NCBI GenBank assembly: GCA_947463435.1 | Contig: CANHTS010000006.1 | Span: forward strand, 1 to 33,267 | Direction of reading: 5' to 3' | DNA length: 33,267 nucleotides | Origin: Flavobacteriales bacterium | GTDB lineage: Bacteria; Bacteroidota; Bacteroidia; NS11-12g; UBA955 | Shown here: positions 7,530 through 16,700 of the stretch, piece by piece | How the letters are laid out: each line of letters starts with the position of its first letter | Position numbering within the stretch: the stretch's first letter is position 1 | Notes under the pieces: model-generated | Told to the model about the DNA's origin: nothing | Seen by the model: only the letters and a program-made list of their open reading frames with translations | Databases searched by the model: none | Translations under genes and position numbers: made by a program

Positions 7530-8783
7530 ATGAAAACTAAGGAAGCTCATTGTTCTTTTTGCGGGCGTAAAAAATCTGAAGCATTGATGCTCATTTCCGG
7601 ATTGGAAGGGCATATCTGCGATCATTGCGCCGAACAGGCTTTCCAGATTATAGAGCAGGAACTGGGCCCGGTTTCGTCTAAGAAAGACGGACCGAAAGGG
7701 AAGAAAAAGAAAGCGCAGAACGATCATCTTCCTACGCCGGCTGAAATCAAGACTTACCTGGATCAATATGTGATCGGCCAAGACGACACGAAAAAGGTGA
7801 TGGCAGTGGCGGTTTACAACCATTACAAGCGCCTGCGCAATCCGGGTGCTGAAGGCGATATCGAGATCGAGAAGAGCAATATCCTGTTGGTTGGTGAAAC
7901 CGGAACCGGCAAGACACTCATGGCTAAATCGCTCGCCAAGATGCTCGATGTGCCATTCTGCATCGCCGACGCTACAGTGCTCACCGAAGCCGGATATGTG
8001 GGTGAAGACGTGGAAAGCGTGCTTTCACGCCTGCTGCAGGTGGCTGATTACGATGCGGCTCAGGCGGAACGCGGCATCATCTACCTCGATGAAGTGGACA
8101 AGATATCGCGCAAAAGCGATAACCCATCCATCACCCGCGACGTATCGGGCGAAGGTGTTCAGCAAGGCTTATTGAAAATACTCGAAGGAACGGTGGCACA
8201 TGTAGCCCCGGAAGGCGGCCGCAAGCATCCCGACCAGAAATATATCAAGATCGACACTTCGAACATTCTGTTCATTTGCGGAGGTGCGTTTGAAGGGATC
8301 GACCGCATCATCGCCCGCCGCGTCAACAGCCAGCAGGTTGGTTTCAAAGGAACTGCCAACAGCAGCCATCACCTCGACAAGAGCAATCTGCTTAAACATA
8401 TCGGCCCGGCAGATCTGAAAGCTTACGGACTGATTCCCGAGATTATCGGACGCCTGCCTGTCATCACGACCATGAACACCTTGGACAAGACGGCTTTGCG
8501 CAGCATCCTGACCGAACCGAAAAACGCACTGATCCGTCAGTACGTTAAACTCTTCGAACTGGACGGTGTGAAGTTACAGGTAGAAGATGAGGCTATAGAT
8601 TTCATCGTAGACCAGGCATTCGAATACAAACTTGGCGCGCGCGGCCTGCGCAGTATTTGCGAAGCCATCATGACCGACTACATGTTCAATACCCCTGGAA
8701 ATCCGGTGAAGGAGTTGGTTATCACCCGCGCCGATGCGGAAAGACTCTGGAAAAAGAACAGCGAAGACCTGCAGGCTGCCTGA
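7530..8783 (+). CDS. clpX: ATP-dependent Clp protease ATP-binding subunit ClpX
   Basis: The 417-residue AAA+ unfoldase feeds substrates to ClpP. The N-terminal zinc-binding domain has four cysteines (C8, C11, C30, C33). The Walker A motif GETGTGKT is at 122-129, Walker B IIYLDEVD at 183-190, and the GYVGEDV pore loop around 155-161. The ClpP-docking loop reads VGF in QQVGFKGT, corresponding to IGF in E. coli ClpX. The sensor 2 region ARGLRSI is intact. The spacer between clpP and clpX contains a run of eight C (7508-7515). Confidence 0.97.
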   Translation: MKTKEAHCSFCGRKKSEALMLISGLEGHICDHCAEQAFQIIEQELGPVSSKKDGPKGKKKKAQNDHLPTPAEIKTYLDQYVIGQDDTKKVMAVAVYNHYKRLRNPGAEGDIEIEKSNILLVGETGTGKTLMAKSLAKMLDVPFCIADATVLTEAGYVGEDVESVLSRLLQVADYDAAQAERGIIYLDEVDKISRKSDNPSITRDVSGEGVQQGLLKILEGTVAHVAPEGGRKHPDQKYIKIDTSNILFICGGAFEGIDRIIARRVNSQQVGFKGTANSSHHLDKSNLLKHIGPADLKAYGLIPEIIGRLPVITTMNTLDKTALRSILTEPKNALIRQYVKLFELDGVKLQVEDEAIDFIVDQAFEYKLGARGLRSICEAIMTDYMFNTPGNPVKELVITRADAERLWKKNSEDLQAA

Positions 8784-8814
8784 TTCGGCTTAAATTGCCG
8801 CAGGTACTGCCATC

Positions 8815-10110
8815 ATGACGATCAAAAAGAACGACCCGCGCACCTTGCAGGGCTGGGTGATGTACGACTGGGCCAACAGCGTTTTCTCGCTTACCATTGC
8901 CACCGCCGTTTTCCCGATCTATTACCAGGAAACCACACCCAAGCTGGTTGAAGTTGCCGGTAACTGGATTAGGAATACTGCGCTGTACGAGTACGGTGTT
9001 TCGGCTGCGTTTATTCTTATCGCCTTCATCTCTCCACTCCTTTCGGGCATCGCTGATTACCGCGGTAACAAGAAGAACTATATGCGCTTTTTCGTTTGGA
9101 TGGGCGCCCTGAGTTGCATGGCCATGTATTTCTTCACCGGTCCGAATGTCTGGCTGGGCATCGGCACGCTGATACTTGCTACCATGGGCTTTGCGGGCAG
9201 CCTGGTTTACTACAATTCCTATCTGCCGGATATTGCCACATCAGACCGCTTTGACACCCTCAGCGCGCGCGGGTTTGCAATGGGTTACGCCGGAAGCACA
9301 CTGCTGCTGATCGTGAACCTTTTGCTGATTCAACAGCCTGCTTGGTTCGGACTCGAAGCCGGAACAACCCTTCCTTCCCGTATTGCTTTTCTGTCTGTTG
9401 GTATTTGGTGGATTGCCTTTTCATCCTTCACCTTCAAGCGCTTGCCTTCCGTTCGGAATACAGCGACGCTGCCGGTGAAACAATTGCTGACCAAAGGCTA
9501 TCAGGAACTGCGCAAAGCTTATGGCAAAGCCCGCAAGGAAACCATGCTCAAGCGCTTCCTCCTCGCTTTCTTTGTCTATAACATGGGCGTGCAGACCATT
9601 ATGTACCTCGCCACCCTTTTCGGGAAAGACACGCTGAAACTCGAAACGGCCTATCTGATTGTAACCGTATTGATCATCCAACTCATTGCCATTCCGGGTG
9701 CCTGGCTCTTTTCGACTATTTCACGTAAGTACAGCAATGTCCATGCACTTGGTCTGGCTGTACTCATTTGGATTGGCATTTGCTTCGCGGCTTACTTCCT
9801 TCCGGAAAAAGAAAATGTTCCGTTTTTTCTGCTGGGTGCCGCAGTTGGCATTGTAATGGGCGGAGTTCAAAGCACGTCGCGTGCTACCTACGCTAAGTTG
9901 CTGCCTTCTCAGGAAGATACCGCCTCGTACTTTTCACTCTATGAGTTTGCAGAGAAAACCGGCATCGCGTTGGGCACACTTTGCTACGGCATTATCGACC
10001 ATATCACCCACGATATGCGCAATAGTGTGATTGTGTTGATTGTGTTCTTTCTGGCCGGATTCGGCTTGTTGCTGCGTGTCAATGACCAACGCCTGAAGGC
10101 AGCATCCTGA
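8815..10110 (+). CDS. MFS transporter of the UMF1 / Atg22-like family
   Basis: The 431-residue integral membrane protein has about twelve hydrophobic segments. It starts with the family hallmark GWVMYDWANSVFSLTI and continues with an SGIADYRGNKK loop and YYNSYLPDIA, both typical of UMF1-type major facilitator proteins. The substrate is unknown, although related eukaryotic Atg22 proteins export amino acids from vacuoles. It starts 31 bases after clpX with no terminator visible between, so it may be read through from the clp genes. It converges with the minus-strand surface protein gene that ends at 10173. Confidence 0.88.
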   Translation: MTIKKNDPRTLQGWVMYDWANSVFSLTIATAVFPIYYQETTPKLVEVAGNWIRNTALYEYGVSAAFILIAFISPLLSGIADYRGNKKNYMRFFVWMGALSCMAMYFFTGPNVWLGIGTLILATMGFAGSLVYYNSYLPDIATSDRFDTLSARGFAMGYAGSTLLLIVNLLLIQQPAWFGLEAGTTLPSRIAFLSVGIWWIAFSSFTFKRLPSVRNTATLPVKQLLTKGYQELRKAYGKARKETMLKRFLLAFFVYNMGVQTIMYLATLFGKDTLKLETAYLIVTVLIIQLIAIPGAWLFSTISRKYSNVHALGLAVLIWIGICFAAYFLPEKENVPFFLLGAAVGIVMGGVQSTSRATYAKLLPSQEDTASYFSLYEFAEKTGIALGTLCYGIIDHITHDMRNSVIVLIVFFLAGFGLLLRVNDQRLKAAS

Positions 10111-10172
10111 CATTCCGTGCCTGTTTGTGCTCCGGTATAGGAACAGCAAGCCAACTGTTTTATCGAATCGGT

Positions 10173-13100
10173 TTAGCGAATGAGCAGCACGACTCCGCTG
10201 TCGTTCACTTCTCGCCCTGACAACGTGTAATAGCGCAGTTTCCATGCATAGCTGCCGGCGGCTAAGGGTTTGCCATGGCGCAGTGCATTCCAGCCTTCCT
10301 GTGGCGAAGTGGAACTGAATATTTTTTCACCCCAGCGATTGAAAACCATGAACGAATATTCCTGCACATTGCGGTCGATCACAGGCATGAACAATTCATT
10401 GCTTTCCGGGCCTTTCCGGTCGGGAGTAAACGCATTAGGTACAAAGTGCTGTACCCTGGGCTCCACGCGAACCTGATCGCTGGCAATAGACGTACAACCC
10501 TTGTCGGTTGCAATCAACAGACGCACATCGTAGAGCCCTTCAAGCGGGAAGTTCACCTCCGGATCGCGTAGATCTGATTCCCAGGCCCGTGGGCCTGAGA
10601 AATACCACTTGCTTATGAAATTATCGGTTGAGACAGAAGTATTGAGAAAAGCTGCCGTCGCATAATCCAAGTCGAGAACCGTGCCCGGCATCACATCGAA
10701 CGAGGCTTCCGGACTGCGGTAAACCCGTATAGAATCAGCCAGCGCGAGGGTTGTTTTACAACCATTCTTTTCGACGGTGCAATACACCATCATAGAACGC
10801 GCGTCGGGAATAGCCTGGAAATAGGTTTTACCAACTCCGATGTAATTGATATCTCCCAGCTGCCAGCTCACCCGATCAGGTTCATCGGCCGTCAATTGCA
10901 ACTGAAGTCCGAAAGGCGCGCAACCGCTCATTTGGGCGGCGCTGACTGTGCCTGAAGGAGCAGGAACAACTTCTACCTGCAGCTGGGTATCTGTGGCAGG
11001 GCAGACTGCGTTGGATCGGGCAGTTATGCGCAATGGATAGTACCCGGGTTGTGGTGAAGAGAAGAACCTGAACTCAGGTGCATCGGTAGCTGAAAGTACA
11101 TCAGCCTCAAGGGAGGAAATTGCGAATGTTGCAGGCTGATTGGCCTGCACTTCAATATCCAGGTATTGCCCTGCACAAACTTTGTCGTTCCAGCCATTGA
11201 TGGATGTAATCAGTACAGGCGTATAAACTTCAATACGGTGTGAAATGGTTGCTGCGCAACCGGTCGATGGGTCGCGGTACTGACCGTACACAATCCTGGC
11301 GCCTTCCTTGGGTTGCAAGCTGAGCTGATTGGCTGCAACATCCAAGCCCGACCATTGGGCACCTGCCGGTTCCGACGCAAGTGTCAGACGAAGCGGTGCG
11401 GGCACGCAGACAGTTTCAGGCACCGAAGCAGCCACGCTGAAAACCGGTCTTGGCAAAACACGAAAAACATCGTCGTGCACTATTTCACAGCCCCCATAAG
11501 CCAGACGGAAAGTCAAAGGATAAGCACCGTTTGCATCGGAATGGATGTACAAGGTATCACCGGAAACATTCCCTGCCGAAGTACTCCATTTCCCACCGGG
11601 CAACAACAAACCGCTGGCTTTTCGCAAAGGCACGAAACGCGTTCCCTGACAAACCGGGTCGAGCAGTTTCAATCCGGTTGCCGGAAGTTCGGTTACACTA
11701 ACTGCGTTGGTATCTGTGCGCAAACAGCCGGAGCGATCGGTATAAAATGCCAGGCAACGGCTCTTGCCGGGTGTACCGTTGTGGTTCAGCCAGGTGGAAG
11801 GTGCAGACCCGCTCAAATAAGATACGCCTGCCAGCAGGCTGAAATAAACCTGCTCTGTGGGTTTACGCGTTAACAAAGGTTCCAATTCCAAAGCGGGCGA
11901 ACTGCTGCAAATCGAAGTATCGCGCAAGCCCATAGGCGAGGCCACAATAGATTTGCTAAAAGCTGAGGCTTTCAACGCACAACCCATTCCGTCGCTGAAC
12001 ATCAGGTCCGCCTGCAAAGTACCTTTCGCCGGCATCACAGCTAAAAAGCGCGTTCCGCCGGGTATACTATTCCACCAATAGGCGTAAGGTGTCCTGCCCT
12101 TGCTAACTTTGGCTTCAATCTGCCAACTGCTTCCAGGACAGAGCGAATCTGCGAACTGCAAAACCAGCGATGGCCGTTCAAACATGGGCACCTGGACTGT
12201 ATCTGAAATAATGGTCTTACAACCACTTAGTCCGTCTATCAACTCGAGACGAGCAACGATAACTCCGCCTTTATCCAGTCGCAAGAATTGATTGCGCCCG
12301 TTTCGCTGTGCTATCAAATCACTTTTCTCATTGAAGATAAACCAGTTGAATTGATGCTTGCTGTGTTCACTTGCAGGGGTCGCCTTCATCCGCAAGGTGC
12401 CGCAAGTATCCAGGAATACCTCAACTGTGGCATCCAACTTCCTGGCTACACGGAGGTTCCAGGTTTTCCATGTATAGAGGTTTAGCGGACACGCATTATC
12501 GGCTGCCCAGGTTTTCAAGACATAAGGCTTGGTGCGTACATCGGCCAGGCTGGGCTTCCAACAGAAACCGGCATCAGTAAACCCGGGCCGGCTACTGCCC
12601 GTGAATATTTTTGAGCCGGTGGCATCGGTTAACATGCCATAGCGAAGTGAGTCGCTGCGGGTGCCGAATGCCTTGTCGGTAAAATAAACATCGAAACAGG
12701 ATTCTTCACCTGCACATAGCCATTCAGGAATTCCCGAAGTGGTGATATCAGGCATATGATTCCCAACTGCAGTAACCAGAAACTGGACATCGCGCCGTGT
12801 AATACCTACGCGGGTCATTTTACCGGACAACATGCGCCATTCGATGATTTCAATTACGAGAAAACCTCTTTCACCGGAGCTGACGGGTGTGCATATCAGG
12901 CCTCCATTCAGGCTGTCAAACCAGATTCCTGAAGGAGGATTAGACGCCGGATTCGGATTGCAAAGCGGTGGCGAGGCGCAATAGGCTGTTATCGGTCGGC
13001 CGGAACTGAGACCACTTGGGTAAACAAGGCTGCGCTCGTAGCCCCTCAAGGCCGTTCCCAGCCGGTAAGAAAGCGAATCTCCATCGGCATCAACCGCCAT

Positions 13101-13682
13101 CATATTATAACGAAAGGCTTCGTTTTGTGCGAGCAGGAAAACCGGTGCCACGGTTTCGATGGTCGGACTGACGTTGCGTATGCTGTTGCAAAGGTTTAAG
13201 CGGGAATAATTGTAGTAGTATTCGGCCGTTCCCCAGGCATCCGACCGGGAATCAACCCGGATTGTTGCATCAAATTCACATTGTATCAGCAGCAAATTGC
13301 TGAAATCATAACTACCGGAAAAAGTCCAGGCTTCGATACCTGATGGGAAACCGGTACTGGTATCGCAGCGACTGAGTTGCCCTTTGCACAATGGCGTGAT
13401 ATCTCTCACCGAAGTGCGCGTCAGCGCCACGGAAGCAAGCCTTTGACCTGCGCGTAATGTGCCTAGCGAACCAACGATTTCAAGATCAGGTATATCGGAA
13501 CAATTGTTGGTATTGAAGGCGCATTCTGCGCAGTTCCTGTATACCACCACCTGGAAACTGTAACGGTTGCCCGATTCAAACTTATGGGTGATTTCACCTC
13601 CAAGCACATGCGAAGCGTACAATCCTGCACCGGCAATGAGCCAAAGCAGAAATAAAAACGCTATGCGCCGGATTGCGTGCAT
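10173..13682 (-). CDS. Giant T9SS-secreted surface protein with CHU_C sorting domain
   Basis: The protein has 1169 residues from the ATG at 13682, chosen because a signal peptide begins there (MHAIRRIAFLFLLWLIAGAGLYA, cleavage about residue 23) and a TATATTTG element sits 8 bases upstream. After the signal peptide comes a roughly 320-residue cysteine-containing N-terminal domain (SHVLGGEITH..., VRDITPLC, GITRRDVQFLV). This domain clearly recurs in the neighbouring 1493-aa protein. Immunoglobulin/PKD-like modules with paired cysteines follow. The last about 91 residues (VPNAFTPD, FMVFNRWGEKIF, GSYAWKLRYYT) are the gliding-motility-associated C-terminal domain (TIGR04131), which targets proteins for T9SS export. 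It is likely an adhesin or surface structural protein; the ligand is unknown. Confidence 0.88.
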   Translation of the reverse strand: MHAIRRIAFLFLLWLIAGAGLYASHVLGGEITHKFESGNRYSFQVVVYRNCAECAFNTNNCSDIPDLEIVGSLGTLRAGQRLASVALTRTSVRDITPLCKGQLSRCDTSTGFPSGIEAWTFSGSYDFSNLLLIQCEFDATIRVDSRSDAWGTAEYYYNYSRLNLCNSIRNVSPTIETVAPVFLLAQNEAFRYNMMAVDADGDSLSYRLGTALRGYERSLVYPSGLSSGRPITAYCASPPLCNPNPASNPPSGIWFDSLNGGLICTPVSSGERGFLVIEIIEWRMLSGKMTRVGITRRDVQFLVTAVGNHMPDITTSGIPEWLCAGEESCFDVYFTDKAFGTRSDSLRYGMLTDATGSKIFTGSSRPGFTDAGFCWKPSLADVRTKPYVLKTWAADNACPLNLYTWKTWNLRVARKLDATVEVFLDTCGTLRMKATPASEHSKHQFNWFIFNEKSDLIAQRNGRNQFLRLDKGGVIVARLELIDGLSGCKTIISDTVQVPMFERPSLVLQFADSLCPGSSWQIEAKVSKGRTPYAYWWNSIPGGTRFLAVMPAKGTLQADLMFSDGMGCALKASAFSKSIVASPMGLRDTSICSSSPALELEPLLTRKPTEQVYFSLLAGVSYLSGSAPSTWLNHNGTPGKSRCLAFYTDRSGCLRTDTNAVSVTELPATGLKLLDPVCQGTRFVPLRKASGLLLPGGKWSTSAGNVSGDTLYIHSDANGAYPLTFRLAYGGCEIVHDDVFRVLPRPVFSVAASVPETVCVPAPLRLTLASEPAGAQWSGLDVAANQLSLQPKEGARIVYGQYRDPSTGCAATISHRIEVYTPVLITSINGWNDKVCAGQYLDIEVQANQPATFAISSLEADVLSATDAPEFRFFSSPQPGYYPLRITARSNAVCPATDTQLQVEVVPAPSGTVSAAQMSGCAPFGLQLQLTADEPDRVSWQLGDINYIGVGKTYFQAIPDARSMMVYCTVEKNGCKTTLALADSIRVYRSPEASFDVMPGTVLDLDYATAAFLNTSVSTDNFISKWYFSGPRAWESDLRDPEVNFPLEGLYDVRLLIATDKGCTSIASDQVRVEPRVQHFVPNAFTPDRKGPESNELFMPVIDRNVQEYSFMVFNRWGEKIFSSTSPQEGWNALRHGKPLAAGSYAWKLRYYTLSGREVNDSGVVLLIR

Positions 13683-13690
13683 GATACATA

Positions 13691-13721
13691 CAAATATAAT
13701 CCTTGGGGCAAGTACTGCCAA
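13691..13721 (-). promoter_or_regulatory. Promoter of the giant surface protein gene ending at 10173
   Basis: On the minus strand TTG (13721-13719) is followed after 20 bases by TATATTTG (13698-13691), a full TAnnTTTG match. The ATG follows after 8 bases. With the terminator just upstream this makes the gene a separate transcription unit from its paralogue. Confidence 0.6.
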
Positions 13722-13730
13722 TCGATGTTC

Positions 13731-13770
13731 AAAAAACAAAACCGGCCGCTTCTTAATCGATGCGGCCGGT
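13731..13770 (-). terminator. Rho-independent terminator closing the sigma/T9SS operon
   Basis: On the minus strand ACCGGCCGC (13770-13762) pairs with GCGGCCGGT (13749-13741) across a 12-base loop. The T-rich tail TTTGTTTTTT follows at 13740-13731. It lies 24 bases after the stop of the 1493-aa protein gene. Confidence 0.85.
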
Positions 13771-13793
13771 TCTAAAGTGGATTTTCGTTGATT

Positions 13794-16700
13794 TTAACGC
13801 AGCAGCGTTATAGTACCGGTGAATTTGTACAGCTTGCCTTCGAAGCTTGTCACTTCAACGAGATAAGCGTACACATCCTGCTGGCATTCCTGTCCGTTGG
13901 CACGTCCATTCCATCCTTGGTTAACATCAGTGCTTTCGAACATCTTCTCACCCCAGCGGTTGAAGACGTGCATCTTATATGCAGTGAAGTTCTCGATGTA
14001 CACCTTGAAGGTGTTGTTGCCATTCGGCCCTGCATCATCCGGCGTGAAGGCATTCGGGATGTACACGATGATATCCGGACCTATCTTCAGCATGCGGTAA
14101 GCGGTGTCGCGGCAGCCTTTGTCTGAAATGGCAATCAGTCGCACTTCATAGGTATTGGTGTCTTTGCCGTAAGAGAAGGCAGGGTCGCGTTGGGTGCTGG
14201 TATCCAGACCCGTTCCGGTTCCGAAATTCCAGTTGTAGCGCAGAATTGAACTGTCTGCTATCCGGCTCTGGTTGAAGAATTGGAATTTAGGCAGTGCGAT
14301 GGTGGTGTAGAAGTTCGGGTTAGATGTGAACATGGCGTTCGGCACCGGCCAAACATCGATATACGAAGGCTTTTTGAGCGTAGTCGCGCAGGGGCCGGGT
14401 GTGTTCGTGATGGTCAGCGTCACATCGTACTTGCCCCAGTTGGCGAATAGAATGTTCGAAGGGTTCGCCAGGGTTGAAGTGTCGCCGTTACCAAAATCCC
14501 AGAAGTAAGCGAGTTGCGAAGCAGGAATCACGTTATTCAGGGTATGGTTGAAGTTCACGAGCAGCGGCTCGCAACCCTGGAGTGTATCGCCTGCAAAGTC
14601 AAACTGTGGGTAAGGATGAATCAACACCACCATGCTGTCGTTTACTGCAGGGCAAACGTTGCCGGGAGGCAGCACATTGGCTACACGCAGCAGGGCACGC
14701 TCGGCTGTAATATCTGCAGGACCGGGTTGGTAGATGGTATTGGTATCCTGTGCACTGAAGCTGCCATCACCTGCTGAAGTCCAACGGACACCAGGCGACC
14801 ACCGCAGTGTGCTGTTGATATTCAGGGTCTGATCGTTACAGATATTGGAAGGGTCAGTTGTATTGATTGTGATGGAAGGCATGCTCTGTACGGTGATGTA
14901 CATGCTGTCTTTCATTTTGCAGGAGAACGGATCGGTGTAAGTGTAGATGAACTTATGCGGACCTTCAAAGGTTGCCAATCCATCACTGCCGGGTGTAAAG
15001 ACACCATTCTCTGCGCCGCTCAATCGCCTTCCTGTCCAATTGCCGGATCCGCCGATGGGGCTTACGAAAGTAGGCACCAAAGTAATCGGCGGATCGATGG
15101 AGCAGACGCGCATGTTGGCTGGCAGAGTGATTCTGGGCAATGGTTTTACGACCAGAGTTCCGCTATCCGCTGTCAGACAACCTGTTGCAGTGTGTTCGTA
15201 TTTGAATTCCCAATCTCCATTACCGGTTGCAGGAATGAAGTAACGGCCTTGTCGCACGGCAGTGGCAAGCCTTGAATCTGTGCGGTCACCGTCTTTCGCA
15301 ATAGCGATCCAACGACCATCCAGTGGCATTGGTTTGCCATTGAGCAGCACATATTCATTCAGGTCGATGGTATCATCATCCAGACAAACCTGTGGCAAGG
15401 GCTGAACTTCAGCTACCGGCTCAGGCACTACATCGATACGTGTAGTATCACGGGTAAAGCATCCGGTAATCGCATCCTGAATAAAGAAGGCCATTTGGTA
15501 TTCGCCGGAGTAGAAGTCTTCCGTCACATCGCCGAAGCAGAACTGGAAGTTGGCAGGCAGACCGGTTCCCTGATTCAGGTCGCGGATGATAGTGGTGCGA
15601 TCTACACCTGCAGGCACTTTAAATGCATTCCAGTTGTACAAGGCACCGGTTTTTACGCGGGGCAGAATGATAGAAGAATCCATCAGAGCACAACCTTTAT
15701 CCTGGCAATAGGTGCGGTCACGCAGGCGGACAATTGGATTGCCCTGGGTTACCAGCCAGAAACTGTCTTTGTTGAAACAACCGGTCTTTGGGTCTTTGAA
15801 TTCGCTGATGATTCGGTCGCGGCGGAAGTTACCACCTTGCAATGTTGCATTATCGATATTGGTCGTCTTGTACAGATAGGTATTGCCATTCAGGATTACC
15901 AATCCGGGGCTGGTGCGCGATTTAAACGTCACACCGGCGCCGTGGCGGGCATCGAGTCCGGTTTCCTGGCCCAGGTTGCGGTCGCCATAATCATAGCAGC
16001 GGGAAGGCAAGGAAGCGCTCATGTCGGGAAGTGGCACAACGTTGATGCAGAAAGTATCGCGGTCTTCACACCAATGTCCACCCTGGTTCACGCGGAGGTA
16101 CAGATCGTAACAGGTATTGGAGCGGGGATGCACCCGTATGTTACGGTTCGTTCCGAGCGGAATATTCTGCGTGATATTGGACCACGTAAAGTTTAGGGTT
16201 TGTGTTGTAGGACGACCACCTGCAGTAATGGTAATGGTATCCTTGTCGCAGAGGTCTATATCCGGTCCGGCCAAGGCCACCACGGTATCGTTTACGAACA
16301 ATTCCACTTCGTCGGTGCCAATACAACCCCAGTTCTTTTCCTGGACGGTCACCTTGTACTTGCCTTTGACATTGACACGGATGGTGCGCGTTGTATCGTT
16401 GGTTGGTTCCCAGAGATAACGCACGGAATCCATGTGTTCGGCATCGAAGACGGTATTCTCGTAGGTACAGATGCGCTGGTCAGGGCCGAGGTTCACGATG
16501 GGCAGCGGCTTCATGTATACCAAGATGGTGTCTTCGTCCACACAACCGTTCGCATCTCGGATGCGGAGTGCGATAGTCGAATCGCGGGTTACCGTTACCT
16601 CGAAGGTTACCCCGGTATCGCCGGATTTGTGGTTGTGAGGGGTAGCCCAATAGTAGCGGTAAGGAGACGGACCGTTCCGGATGTCCGGAGCGAAGGTAAT

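Noticed and set aside
10142-10161. Weak hairpin AACAG/CTGTT between the UMF1 transporter and the giant protein gene
   Set aside because: A 5-bp stem with a short T run is too weak to call a terminator.
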